Of a stretch of DNA of 64,000 bases, positions 21,690 through 34,316 are shown in pieces. Origin of the DNA: Isoetes taiwanensis (Eukaryota > Streptophyta > Lycopodiopsida > Isoetales > Isoetaceae). Each line of letters begins with the position of its first letter. Position 1 is the first letter of the stretch. Below the pieces are notes generated by a model, which saw nothing but the letters and a program-made list of their open reading frames with translations, made no database searches and was not told the origin of the DNA. The stretch lies in NCBI GenBank assembly GCA_021234155.1, contig JAJEKV010000058.1:8556992-8620991 (forward strand). The letters run 5' to 3'. A program made the translations under genes and the position numbers.

Positions 21690-22600
21690 CCTTAAATCTC
21701 CTCTTATCGCGATAAGGAAGGCGGGACCTATCTTAGAAAGAAAAAATAGGTAGAACATACGTAGTAATCGCTATCCATGCCCACGATTGAAGAAAGGCGG
21801 GGAGCTCGGACTTGGAAGTGGTAAAGCCTATATTTCGAGGTCGATGCCTCGTGGCCTCCCAAGTGATCACAACCCCGCAAATCCACCACCTAATTCGTTT
21901 GAAACTTGACTTTTAAGAAAAAAAAAAAAAAAGGGTTTGGAAGATGACCTCCTACCTTCATACATGTCGATTGGTAGCCATTTTTCACCAGAACGAAACC
22001 TTCTTCCCCTGTTTTAAAATAGATTCTGAAGACAGGTTCCTAAGACGTAAAACCTTCTTCAGGTTCCTAAGCCAAATTTAAAAGCTTCTATTTGGGGTAG
22101 AAACAATAGCCGCAGAGATGGCGAACTAGAGGCAAAGAAAATTCCCACACACGCGTGATGAATTGTTACCGTAATCCTTTGTAGGTCGTGGGTCCTTAGA
22201 ATTCCGTTGCCATGGGCGGAATGAAGCCGTATGAGTGTTGCAAATGAAGCTAGAAGCTGGAACAGTTCGACATTTTTCAAGGCCATGCATCCAGGTCCGC
22301 TTAAGAGATCACGCCCGGGCGAAGGAGGGCAGTTTATTGCCACCGAAAACTCGGTTAATGTATTGTGCCACCGCCGCCGGGCCGATGCCGCCATGAAGAT
22401 AGATCGAGAACCAATGGTCGCATAGATGGCGGCGAGATGGAGTGGAGCAACAGAGAAGGAGGCGGCAAAGATGGAGGCCATTTTGAGATGGCTTGAATTT
22501 TGGGCGGTAAAGTCAAGGCGACAAAGAAGAAAAGGGATGCACGAATTAGGGTTAAAAACGAGATTTGCAAGCGGTGGATAAACGGCCAATCAAATTTCTC
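21690..22600 (-). other. GC-richer insert in transposon 2, possibly captured gene sequence
   Basis: Base composition rises above the surrounding AT-rich DNA. A 176-codon open frame (22059-22589, minus strand) begins MAVYPPLANLVFNPNSCIPF. I do not recognise it, and competing frames exist on the other strand. CACTA-like elements often carry host gene pieces, and transposon 1 clearly carries a PPR fragment, so a captured host gene 5' region is possible. Confidence 0.25.
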
Positions 22601-23599
22601 TTCTTGGATCGATGACCTGGATTATGTGTGAACCGTCCATACTTTGAAAAGTTTCCCGCCATTGATTGTTCCTTTTCATCGCTGGCATATTTAATCTGGT
22701 GTTACCTATGGAAGCCCCGCAGGCATATCTAATCTGGACATAGATAGGCCCTTGCTTTGCAAATATTCAGTTTGGATGGGTGTTGTGTTTTTATACTTTC
22801 AGGATTTTCTATTCGATAGGGTTGTATTATTAAGTTCCTCACTCATTAGATCATTGGTCTACTCAGTATCATTATCGCTCCAAGAAATTGATTGTGGTCG
22901 CACATTTTTTTCGACCGACTCCCTTATTGGTTTGCATTGTGACCATCAGGAAGGACATCGGGTATGAAACATACTGGATTCTAGAGAGGCTCTAAAGAGA
23001 ACGTTGTGAGGGACACTTGGTATCAGTGAACGACAAATTCCGGGGAACCCTTGCAGCCTACCTGTTGAAATCAAGAATTTCCGACATAAAAAAAAAATCC
23101 TCAGGAAGTTTTCCGGTAAAAAACCATGGAATTCTTCACATTTTCCGGCTGGAAACTAGTTTTTTTGCTTAATGCTTCCTGCTAGCTTAAATTATGTAGG
23201 AAATTTACCAGTTTGTCGCTCACTGCTTGGTATCGAACATACCCTCCAAAAGAGTACCATGTGCTCTACAATATAATAACATCTAGTGAGAAATATACCC
23301 AGTTCTAGAGAGGAGGACCAATGTTTGAATCTAGACTTCGGGAACGACCTCAAGCAACTGTTTCAATATTGTACATTTCATAAGCATTAGAATCTGATGG
23401 CTATGAACATTCCAACTCAATAATCCAACATATGAAAAATCTGATGGAGCACTCACGATAAATGCATGGATTAACCGCCAGGCAACAAACAATTTCACTA
23501 CATTATTCCTTGCCCCATGCATTGTTAATGTACTTTATTTTCCCTCTTGTTTCTTGAGAAGCATCGAAGTTCTACCCATAACATAGTTACAATTTAAAA

Positions 23600-23695
23600 A
23601 AATGGAATGGTCCAGACTAAGTGGCATGTTTAAGCCTATGTGGCATGTCTGAACCATGTGTTTCAGCCTATGTGGCATGTTACAACCTATATCGC
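23600..23695 (+). repeat. Small island of the 19-bp minisatellite
   Basis: About five diverged monomers of TGGCATGTTTAAGCCTATG type, the same unit that forms the long arrays at 28255-28973 and 43608-46718. Confidence 0.7.
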
Positions 23696-25479
23696 TAGGA
23701 AACATATTGTTAAGAAACATGTTGTAGAAATAGTTGTGACGTAATAGTTTCACGTTAACAGGTAAGATAGGGATGGAGGTCTAAAATCATTTGCTACATA
23801 GAGCAATTTGGCACTGGGATAGCTCACCACTGAGGTTCATCTGCACGGGATCGGCATGTATCCACCCATCAATTCAAACCTACAAATCTTGGCAGATTAA
23901 CAAATACCATACCCAATTCCGAATCTCTCTACAATGCGATCGTTGCAAGAATGGGAGGCGCTTGCGAATGCGTTAGTCATATAATGTGGTGTGCCACATC
24001 TTTCAAAGAAATGCCATGTCATTATAGTGAATATGCTTCTTCTAAGAAGTTGCACTAGGCAAATTCTTCATTTTTCTATCCCTTCATCTTTTGCCATGTC
24101 ATCACTCATATGCTCATGCCATGTCATCACCCATATTTGTTGTAAAAGTCACATGTCCAAAAGAAAGGAAGTTTGGTTTCTCTTTATTATAACACCTCAT
24201 CATTTCAATCACCTTGCTTGCCACTATAACCTACTTATCTTTTAATCCCCCTTTTCTTTTAATTGGCCTAGTCATTTCCTATTTAAAATGCATTGTCTAA
24301 GCAAATTTTGCATTTTTCCACCACTCTCATCTTTGACAGCTCACCATAGTTGTCATATACTCATGCCATGTCATCTCCCATAGTTTTGGCAAATAAAGAA
24401 GTTTTCTTGCTCTTTTGATGCCACCTCATTATTTCTAGGGCCATATCATTGCCATATTACCTTATGCGCCACTATCCTACTCATGCATTGCCACTCTGCT
24501 CTAATAAAGCAGATTTCAACCACAACCTGTAGAAACTTAAGGCAAACTTGAAACTATGCTCAAGTTGGAGTTAGAGCCTTCAGATCACTTAAGCTGATCA
24601 ATCTGTACGAGAAAAGATTGATAGAATAACTCAAAAAGCTCAAAAGTTCATGTGTTCATACCTTTCCCATTTCCATAAAATGGTACCAGTACTCAAATCG
24701 AGATGGCAGAGTGGTGCCTAAGCCAACCTATACTAGATAAAGACGAGTGGCAAACATGTCTTATACTAGACAAAGGCGCATGCATGAAAATCAAGCATGG
24801 TAAACGTAAATATGAAAAAAACCCCTTTTCTTTAAGTAAGAGGAAGTAGGAACCAAATTGCATACCTTATATTTAGTCAAACGCTCTTGTAACTTCTCAT
24901 GTTTCTAAATATTGCACCGATTTGCTATGCCATGTACCTGTGTGCTCCATATTCTAGATTGCCCAGAGGGGGGTATTTGGCAAAATTGAGGTGCACTATT
25001 TCACTTATACAATCAGGGCTTCTGAACATGATTCAATGCAGGACATGTGTGCAATGGGGTCATCCCACCTCAATACCCTATTAGGTTCTAACTAGCTAAG
25101 GGCAATCAAGTTTCTATTAGAAACAATGGTGAGGTGGCCAAGATGAGCAATGAGGTGGAAAAAATGAGTTATGATGTGGCAAAATATGGATGGATGGAAG
25201 AATGAAGAATTTGCCTAGCCTATTTTGCAGTTTTTTAGAAGAAGCATATTTTACCATGATGACATGGTATTTTTTAGATGATGTGCCATTTCACGTGATG
25301 ATTAAGCATTTTAGGCACTTTTGGTAGAAAATGCCTAGACCATTCTAGACCAGGAGGTGCTTAAAGTAGAGATGCCAATGAATCAGATTGTCGTGAAACT
25401 TGGTCCCATATGGGGTAATATCAATACTCTGAATATTGTGGAACATTCAATTTGTCGTTCCAGAGTATTCGAAGTGTGA

Positions 25480-25510
<31 letters not shown>

Positions 25511-25898
25511 GGAAGATAAAGAGGTGCCATTTTTATTTTTTGAAAATAAAAAGGATATACATTAGTTCGGATGAGGGACTACTACAGGTTCACACCTTCT
25601 TCGTCTCCCAACAGACAATGCTTATTCAGATTCCTAAGAGTCATATAGAAAGAAGTAGTACAAAGAAAGCTAGGACAAGGAGTGGTAAAAGATAAACAAC
25701 GATTTTGGCTGAGGAATTGTGTTTGTGCAGTAGCGGTGCTGGAGAAAGGACAGCTTCTCTCCTACCATAGCAGCCCTAACCACGCGCCCCAAGAAGCAGC
25801 ATCTAGGAGGTCGTCTTTGTGACAGGCAGTAAATTTATCAATCTAAGAAAAAGTTTAATATCTAGTCAAGGTCCCAAGTGCAAAGGACCTAAACTCGA

Positions 25899-25953
25899 CC
25901 TCCAAAACATAAACCCTTCAATAACCTACCAGCATACATGGTTTATGTTGATT
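25899..25953. repeat. Conserved hairpin, copy 1
   Basis: CCTCCAAAACATAAACCC pairs with TGGTTTATGTTG across a loop of about 20 nt containing AATAACCTA. It belongs to the five-member hairpin set described under 27809-27976. Confidence 0.65.
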
Positions 25954-26780
25954 GTTTTTTGCAAATCAGTGCACGAAAAATACTTCTTGTAATCCAAATT
26001 CCAGTTTGACCAGTTTTCCCATATCACAACTCCTTTTGGCACACCTCAGTTTTGGAATTTCTCAAAAACTTCATTGGCAACTCAAAATCCTCATTTCTGA
26101 TCACAGTTTGCAGTTTGACTTTCATTGACCTTTTGACCCGACTTTGAACTCGAATATCCCACAGATCTGAGATCTGAAGTCAATAATTCCAACTCTGTCA
26201 AACAGAATGTGGACAAATTCATACATTTGCCCTCTACAATTCACAGTTTCTTACCCTCTATTCTGTTGTCAGGAATGCATTTTTGTTTTCATTCTTTCAC
26301 AGGCTTGGGAGCGGCTGGAAGTCCGTTACTTGCCATTAACATGGTTAAGTGATTGATGAGTATTTAATGTACATGTTATTTAAGATTATTTGTTACCTGT
26401 GATAAAACCGTTTGTGCACCTTCTAGGGTATACATGATTTGCTATTGTTGCAGATTCTATTCGAATGATCATCGAATGATGATCATTGATATAATTTTAA
26501 GAGGTCTTTTTTAGAATTATATTCAGAGTTTAACTAGATAGAAACCCAAGAACTGGCAAACAGCTAAACTCCAGCAAATACACACGTCGCTACAATTAGT
26601 GTAATGACATCCCCCAAATCAAAACACACAACAAAAAAAACTTCTCATGTACAACATAAAAGATAACTTCTACCATTAACTAGAAGACAAAAAAAGCAAC
26701 GGACGCAATGTGAAACACAAACTAAAGCTCGATGCCTTATGATGTCTATTTAAAAGAACATTGTCCACATTTGACCATAG

Positions 26781-26813
26781 CTCCCTCCCTCCCTCCCTCC
26801 CTCCCTCCCTCCC
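26781..26813. repeat. (CCCT)n microsatellite
   Basis: Uninterrupted CTCC/CCCT tetranucleotide run of about eight units. Confidence 0.95.
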
Positions 26814-27078
26814 ATCCCATCGCTCCCTCCCTCTCAAATGGCAAATTATTAGATTGCATTGGTTTAATGTTTAAGGTTGATTACCCTAGATTCCATGTAG
26901 TCTATTATATCTACCCATTCTATCCAACACTATGTTACTACCCATTCCATGTGCATATGGCTAATGCAATGCATCCGGGCAATACCTACGTAACATCTAC
27001 AAATACATCTACATTTATAGCTTATTATTCTGTCTACAAAATCCATCACTTCTACTCATTCTAAACGTCCACAGCTAA

Positions 27079-27108
27079 TGCCCGGCATCGTCGGGCACAC
27101 ATTTCTAG
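27079..27108 (+). mobile_element. Helitron 3' terminus (orphan)
   Basis: A hairpin TGCCCG..7 nt..CGGGCA (27079-27097) is followed 7 nt later by CTAG and then T. A GC-rich hairpin shortly before CTRR, with insertion before T, is the hallmark of Helitron 3' ends. Its sequence resembles the terminus at 51961-51989. The 5' TC end was not located; a pyrimidine tetranucleotide run lies 270 bp upstream. Confidence 0.6.
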
Positions 27109-27808
27109 TTCTTCTATAAATCATTTGGCGATCATAAGCTACTTATAGGATTAGCATGTTTTAGAAGCTCAAAGGGCAAAAGATGATTATCTTACCTCAA
27201 TGAGTATCAATATCAATATTGTTATAGTATTTGGCACATCACATATTGACACCTCAATTTGGCCTATTAGGTCGCCATACCAAATGTGTTAGTCATAATG
27301 CGACTTGCGTGAAATATGCTTCCAAAAGTTGCAAATTGGCTAGACAAAGTTTGAATTTTTCTATTCCTTCATGTTTTGCCACGTCATCATTATATTTGCC
27401 ACCTCACATGCTCATGCCATGTCATCACCAATATTTTTGCAAATAGTCACCTTTTCATAAAGGAACTTTTTATAAAGGAAGAAGTTTGGTTTCTCTTTCT
27501 TATGATACCTCATCATTTTCCGGTGCCACGTCACCTTGCTTGCCTTGATTTGCCACACCATCAAAGAAATGGGCCATGTCACCATGGAGAAATATGCTTT
27601 TAAAAGGTTGCAAAATTGTCTACATAAATTCTCCACTTTTCCACCCCTCATGTTTTTCCACCTCACCACTCATGCCATGTCATCTCCCATATTTTTTGCA
27701 AATTGGAGTTTGGATCTATCCTCCTCCCCGATGTGGCAATTAGAGTATGAGCCGCTTTTGCAATAGCAAGATATTATTTTGGATCATTAAGTTTTGCTAT
27801 ATGATGCA

Positions 27809-27976
27809 TGCATGCATGTTTAGAGGCGGTGCACCAAGTTAACCATAAAACGACCATGGTATCAACCTCCAAAGCGTAAACCCTACAAGAACCTAGTAAC
27901 TCATAGGGTTTACATTTTGGAGGTTGAGGCGGTCGTTGCATGGATAACTTGATGCACCATCTCTAGACATGCATGT
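27809..27976. repeat. Long foldback hairpin (arms about 75 bp)
   Basis: CATGCATGTTTAGAGGCGGT... at 27809-27886 pairs with 27905-27976 across a loop of about 18 nt, CAAGAACCTAGTAACTCA. The inner stem, CCTCCAAAGCGTAAACCCTA with GGGTTTACATTTTGGAGG, is shared with shorter hairpins at 25899, 28189, 46845 and 47661. It could be a MITE-like foldback or a structural element of the transposon family. Confidence 0.85.
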
Positions 27977-28188
27977 AGAGACATGACCACCTAAAAAATG
28001 GAGTTTCAGTCTACCGGCCATCCCGAATTGTCCCAAACATGATTGCTACTGCAAAAACTGCTATTGAATTCTAAATCACAGATCGGGAAGAGAATAAATC
28101 CAAAATCAATTTTGTTAGTTCTCTTTGCTCCACATTACCAATTGCAACTCCCCGTCCAAATCCTCGGTTCAAGTGATGAAAACTCAAG

Positions 28189-28245
28189 CTTCAAAACGTA
28201 AACCCCTTCAAGAACCTAGTAACTCACACGGTTTACATTTCAGAG
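28189..28245. repeat. Conserved hairpin, copy 3
   Basis: CTTCAAAACGTAAACCCC pairs with CGGTTTACATTTCAGAG around the loop TTCAAGAACCTAGTAACTCA. It lies directly upstream of a minisatellite array. Confidence 0.75.
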
Positions 28246-28254
28246 TCTATATCC

Positions 28255-28973
28255 TAGCCTGCGTGGCATGTTTGAGCCACCTTGGCATGTTGGAGCCCAC
28301 GTCGCATGTATGAGCCATCTTGGCATGTTGGAGCCTATGTGGCATGTTGGAACTCGCGTTGCCTAGGCGGCATGCTTGAGCCACCTTGGCAGGTTGGAGC
28401 CTAGGTGGCACGTTGGAGCCCACATGGCATGTTTGAGCCACCTTGGCATGTTGGAGCCTAGATGGCATGTTTGAGGCATGTTGGAGCCCGTGGCATGTTT
28501 GAGCCACCTTGGCATGTTTGAGCCTAGGTGTTATGTTGGAGCCCACGACATATTTGAGCCACCTTGGCATGTTGGAGCCTAGGTGGCATGTTGGAGCGCG
28601 TGGAATTTTCGAGCCACCTTGGCATGTTTGAGTCTAGGTGACATGTTGGAGCCTAGGTGGCATGTTTGAGCCACCTTGGCATGTTCTAGCCTAGGTGGCA
28701 TGTTGGAGCCCATATGGCATGTTTGAGCCACCTTGGCATGTTGGATCCTAGGTGGCATGTTGGAGCCTAGATGGCATGTTTGTGGCACGTTGGCATGTTG
28801 GAGCCTAGGTGGCATGTTGGAGCCTATAGGTGGCATGTAGGAGCCTGCGTGGCATGTTTGGGCCATCTTGGTATGTTTGACCCCAGGTGGCATGCTTGAG
28901 CCACCTTGGCATGTTGGAGGCCATGTGGCATGTTGGAGCCCGCGTGGCATGCTTGAGCCACCTTGGATCTAAC
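28255..28973 (+). repeat. 19-bp minisatellite array in transposon 2
   Basis: Alternating monomers GGCATGTTTGAGCCACCTT and GGCATGTTGGAGCCTAGGT give a 38-bp higher-order period across about 720 bp (roughly 38 monomers). Because 19 is not a multiple of three, translation repeats every 57 bp and stays open in several frames. The long SNMPPRLQHAKVAQTCHLG-type reading frames are therefore artefacts. Confidence 0.95.
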
Positions 28974-29039
28974 CGTTGAAGGTATTTTTCACGAATGTAA
29001 AACAATACGATACATTTCCAAATTTGAGCACACAAACAA

Positions 29040-30340
29040 TATTCCAGGTGGTGGTGCTTTGCTTAAGAAATAGCCTCAAAAACACCTCAAAAAAACTATA
29101 CTCTCTTAAGAAATAGCTACGTAAAAACTACACCTTGTTATAAACCACACCACTTCAGAAAACCACACTTCTTTAGAAAAAAGCCACTTAAAAACTACAC
29201 CTACTTAAAACCACACGTAAAAAAAAAACCATACTTAAAAAAAAAAGCTACTTAAAAACTACACCTAGTTATATAAACCACACCTAAAAAAATCATACTT
29301 CCTTAAAAATAGCTTCTTAAAAACTACACCACTTCAGAAAATCGGCCACTTAAAAACTACACCCGCTTATAAACCACACTTCAAAAAACAATACTTATTA
29401 AAAAAAAGCCATTTAAAAACTACACCCACTTATAAACCACACCTCAAAAAACAACATCTCAATTAAAAAAATCACACCACTTCAGAAAACCATACTTCCT
29501 TAAAAAACAACCACTTAAAAACTACACGTCACTATAAACCACACTTCTAAAAATTATACTTCCATATAAAACAACTACTTAAAAACTACACCTAGTTATA
29601 TAAACAGTCTGTTTGAGCTACTTTGGCATGGTCAAGCCTCAAAAAACCATACTTCCTTTAAAAAAAACAGCTACTTAGAAACTACCCCTAGTTATAAATC
29701 ACACTTCAAAAAACCAAACTTCCTTAATAAATAGCTACTTAAAAACTACACCTAGTTATAAACCACACCACTTCAGAAAACCACACTTCTTAAAAAAACA
29801 ACCACTTAAAAACTACATCTAAACTTCAGAAAACCATACTTCATTAAAAAAACAGCCACTTAAAAACTACACCCACTTATAAACCACACTTTAAAAAACC
29901 ATACTTCTTTAAAAAACAGCTATTTAAAAACTACACTTGCTTATAAACCACACCTCAAAAAACAACACCTCGATTAAAAAAAATCACACCACTTCAGAAA
30001 ACTATACTTCCTTAAAAAACAACCACTTTAAAACTACACCTCCTTATAAACCACACCTCAAGAAACTACACTTCCATAAAAAACAACTACTTAAAAACTA
30101 CACCTAGTTATAAACCACACCTCAAAAAACAACGCCTTCTTAAAAACAACACCCTCTTTAAAAAAAAAAACAACACTTCCTTTAAAAAAACCACACCTTA
30201 AAAAAAGACCACATCTTCAAAAAAAAAAAAACTATAGCTCCTTAAAAAAAACTACACCGCCTTCTTAATAAACCACACCTCCACATAACCACATGTAGAT
30301 TTTTTTGAACAACGACATGTGGTCTTTTTTTAACTGTTGT
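29040..30340. repeat. Right subterminal repeat array of transposon 2
   Basis: Dozens of short irregular repeats of the type CTTAAAAACTACACCTAGTT, ATAAACCACACCTCAAAAAA and CATACTTCCTTAAAAAA. They are strongly purine/A-rich on the plus strand, mirroring the T-rich left array. One stray minisatellite monomer (TTTGAGCTACTTTGGCATG) interrupts it at 29609-29627. Confidence 0.9.
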
Positions 30341-31086
30341 TTTTAAGTGTGGTCCCAGAATTGGGGTGGTTGTGGAATGCCCAATGTATGATGAAGATGG
30401 AGAATAAAGAAGCAACATCGAAGAAAAATGAACTTATTTATTATCCCTTGAGTGGCATTATCAATAATCCCTTTTGCAACCAAACAGTGTGCATAGAGCT
30501 CTAATGATGCAATTGAAGACGATCATTGGGTGGATTGGCTTTTGCTTCCATTGGAAGAATCTTCCAATCTAGGCACTACCCCATGGGGGAACTCGTACCT
30601 CATATGGATGCAAATTCAAGTCAAGGGTTCAAGCCCTTGATCTGAAGGCCATCACAGAAATAAGCTTTAACGCCCGTAATCATTAAGGCAAGGGAGCCTT
30701 ATAAACAAGGGGTATTTGTTAAAAAAATGCTAGGGGGCCTCTACCTTCGCATTGCGATACAAATAAAATACACCTCTAGGATGAGACCTAGCTAGAACTC
30801 CATTAACAATTATTAAAAAGGCCAACAGTTAAAAATAACAAGGGGGATTCATACCTCCACTTTGTGTAATTATATAATAGATCTAACAAATAAAAAAACT
30901 AGCAACAATATAACAATTGGGTCGTTGAAATTTCTGGTGGTGTGTTTTTCTGCGCCCACGTCATCTCTGCCGATTTCAAGGAATGGTATTCGAATCCTTC
31001 ATTCTTCATCACCTGCTGCACATGTAAGAAATTGAGCAAAATCGTTGACGATGCAGCTGGATCTTGCGCTCCCTAATATCATATGG

Positions 31087-31185
31087 TAAGGGTAATGCAA
31101 TTGGTCTTGGATTCCCGATTTGCAGCTCCCAGCTAATGCCGGTCGCTGCCAAACTGGGAATCAAGCCCCAATTGCATTATCCTTA
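31087..31185. other. Pre-miRNA-like or MITE-like hairpin
   Basis: TAAGGGTAATGCAATTGGTC... pairs with ...CCAATTGCATTATCCTTA over about 30 bp with a few mismatches. GATTTGCAGC with GCTGCCAAAC extends the stem to about 40 bp, leaving a loop of about 18 nt. Size and shape fit a plant miRNA precursor. Neither arm matches a conserved miRNA that I can recall, and a short foldback transposon is an equal alternative. Confidence 0.4.
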
Positions 31186-34100
31186 TACAATCTAAAATCC
31201 CCTCAGGCATAAACCTAACCAAGTTTCGAGCATAGAGAAAAGCATCTTGGGAGTTTTGAGGTTTCAAAGGCCTTAAATCTTGTGTCTAGTTGGCTCTGAC
31301 ATATTTGCGACAGTCAAATGTGAGATATATATTATGTTATAATGTGCGAGAGTCTGACACCACACGTATGTCTGGTTATGACAGTACCAGCGCTCAAACA
31401 TACGTTGAAGGTTGCTCCAGAAAACTGCAAACTGCAAATAAATTTATTCCCTCTTAAAAATTGGAAGTTGCATGGCAAATGAGAAAATAAAAATTTCAAG
31501 CATGCATTAATAGAAGCACCTAAAACATGTGTTAGAAGTAAGGGCACGCACTTCAAACATACGTTGAAGACTGCTCCAAGAACTGCAAACCCCAACTTAA
31601 AATTATTCCTTTTTAAAATATATTATCTAGCACAATACTCATACTCATACTCTTTTCACCCTCATACTCGTTTCACCTTGGCCATTGATCTATGGATATA
31701 CCACATAATATTCCTTATCTTGCAACCTTGGTCGTCGGCCCAAGAAGAAGATGGGGTCAAACCCCATATTCTATGTTAGCCTGTGATTTTGAGGCCATGG
31801 TTCGAAGTCAATGATGCGGTCAAACACATAATACAAGATCTATACAGAAATTACTAATGAACAAAGTTGTGCAGCTCAGTCCATATAAGATAAGAACAGC
31901 GTTGAACACAAATAAAGCCCATAAACAGTGGACATACATTAAAATTGCAAGAACATGTATGTTGAATACAAGCGTGCCAAACTGGCACTGGATCCCATGA
32001 AGAGGAAGAACATCGGAACTGATAATAGTGCAACAAACTGTAATTCAGAAAGGAACAGTGAGCTTTGCCATGGGATTCACGACAGTGCAACTGTCAAGCA
32101 TGGAGGAAAATAACCCAGCCATAACACAAATGCCAGATTTGAAGAGCACCGACTTGAATCGGTGCCTGCTTAATAAGAGAAACAGGAAATAAAAACGAGA
32201 TATAAAACATTACTTTGCGGATTTGCCACATACTATTCAAAAAAAAAAAAATGGCATAGCTGAAGCTCTAAGGTCCTGAAGGATGCCAGAGCCTGCCATG
32301 CCTCCAGCTCGCAACTTCTAGAAACCTCCCCATGCCAACCATACAAATAACTCTTTTTCAGCATACAAATCTGGCAGAAGGCCATAACTGCCTGCTTCGC
32401 TCTATTTTGCCCTACAAATTCGGCAGAACCTTGCTTCGCCTTATGTCCACCATGCCCATGAGCGCCACTGCCACCCGCCCATTCCTTCCATAAAAAAAAA
32501 AGAACCCTAACCACACACCATTGACTCTCAAACTACCAAAGCTGACATCAGCATTGTACGATTTTGACATAATTATACATGCCAAAACCATCCTTCATCT
32601 TAAGTAATACCTGCCCATTCAAACAATTGCACAAGATAATATCTAGGAATCGTGAAAATATAATATTTAGGGTTTGGCAGGTGATCAAAACCCTAAAATA
32701 AAAAAACAGATGGTTAGGGTCTGCATCAAAAGTGGATCATGAGCAGCTGGCGACCAAAAATACCTGTTCGATCTTTGGCAAAAACCCTCAGATACAGATA
32801 TTTCTTTTGATCGAAGCCATATGCTTGAATGGGAGCAAGTTTTCCCATAGACCGATTGGTCTCCGTGGACGATAAAAATACCTTCCTTCCTTCCTATTTT
32901 TTTGATATCTTCTTGAAAAAGATCTATGTTTTCTCTATTTTGGATCCATCCTATTTTCTAAGCAAATCCCTTCCCTGTGCCCATGCTCTGCATCAGAGAT
33001 GGCAAAAAATACTACCAATATAGAATCAGGAGCAAGCAGCAAAAAGTCTCTGGCTTTCTAGAACTTCCAGGATCTGAAAATTATTTTGCTAGTCCTTCTT
33101 TGTTGCAAGAATGACCGAAACTGGAGTGAATACAAGATTAGCCAGCATTTAAATATTGCTTCAACGTATGTTTGAGGTAAGATATGTTTGTTTATCCTGG
33201 CCATGGCCATGGTCAAACTGCCTTTTCATTTTTTTCGACCATTCATTTTCGAGCTTGCATGCTTACGTATAAAATCCTATTCTAAATCTTCTGACCATTT
33301 CTTAGATTTGTTAGATTGATGGAGCTCTGGCGATGAATATTTCAAGCTTCAGCTATGGCGATGGCTATAGAAGAACAAGTACTGGCGATGGCAGATACGA
33401 GACTTTTGCTCTGTTTCATTTGATATTTACCCCCTTTAATAACATATCCAGCCTGATTATTTCATATATAGCTCAATGAGTGGGAAGCCAGATTCGATTG
33501 AAGGGGAGAAGCTTTAGCTATGGTAAAAATTTATCATTACAGGCTGTGAACTTCAGATAAGCTTTCCATCCCTTTGCCCGTTGTCAAAGATTATAGCCTC
33601 TTATCATTTCTTCCCTAAAAAACTCTGACTGTTAAACGATAGAGCATATGGGAACTTGGCATACCTTCCACAGATGGCGATTTCGCAGAGGTAAGCAGTC
33701 TGTGAAATATGAATGCTTCTTCTCTTGTAATATTATTGACTATATCATATTGTTTCTCCCTAGCCTCAGCTAAGCACGAACTAAGCTGAGGCTTACAGGT
33801 GAGCAATATTATTTGCATCTTGACTCCAGAGGAGATCCAGCACTGCATACCAAGCTGTAATGTGTGTCCACGTTTTGAAGATATGATCATTGCCTTTTTT
33901 CTTCTATGAACTGTAATGAGCCCTTTTTGTTATTGTGTAAAACGCCATTCCAGTGGACTCCATAGCCATTTAACCCCTGTGTCTGTATTGCAGCAAGTTG
34001 GAGACCACAGTGCAGCCCATTCACCAGCTTTATCATCAGTTCTAAGCTCCAAACTTTCAGACATTGTAGCTGAGGCACATATAATTTGAGTCCCGATTTT

Positions 34101-34316
34101 TGTAAGTATGATGTTGTTATGGCACCTTATATCTACCCCTTTGAACTATGGAGAATCAAACATATTGTTCAGCATGCTCATACAAACAGGTACTAATGTA
34201 TTTTACCTTTCTTATTTTGCTTCATGTATGGATGTTTACTATGTTTGATGCTTGTTTTAGGCTGGCAGTGGAGATTGCATTGCATGGAAACCATTCAAAC
34301 CTCATATGTATGACAG

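Larger units (their letters stand above)
23990..27720. repeat. Dispersed internal duplications of transposon 2
   Basis: A block of about 0.3-0.5 kb containing TGCCATGTCATCACYCATAT, a CTCATGCCATGTCATC phrase and TGCAAATT...TTTCCACC recurs at 23990-24500 and twice within 27240-27720. A related inverted copy lies at about 25100-25330. A poly-T tract is at 25486-25510. The rest of the interval has no recognisable gene. Confidence 0.6.
20291..30374. mobile_element. CACTA-like DNA transposon 2 (no transposase seen)
   Basis: Imperfect terminal inverted repeats bound about 10.1 kb. The left end GCGAGCCACCCCAA..CTGGG at 20291-20311 matches the reverse complement of the right end, CACAACCACCCCAA..CTGGG, at 30354-30374. 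The same pattern, ACCCCAA....GG.CCACA followed by TGTTTTT, ends the better-defined element at 39568-49421. Long asymmetric subterminal repeat arrays lie inside each end, as is usual for CACTA/En-Spm elements. A 3-bp target duplication is not evident, so one end may be degraded or offset by a few bases. No transposase reading frame is recognisable, so it would have depended on a partner element. Confidence 0.6.

Noticed and set aside
28255-28973. CRISPR-like array
   Set aside because: Repeats are contiguous 19-bp monomers without unique spacers, and the host is a plant.
30621-30640. B-box-like TCAAGGGTTCAAGCCCTTGA suggesting a SINE
   Set aside because: No convincing A-box 30-40 bp upstream, no poly-A or target duplication, and no second copy seen in the window.
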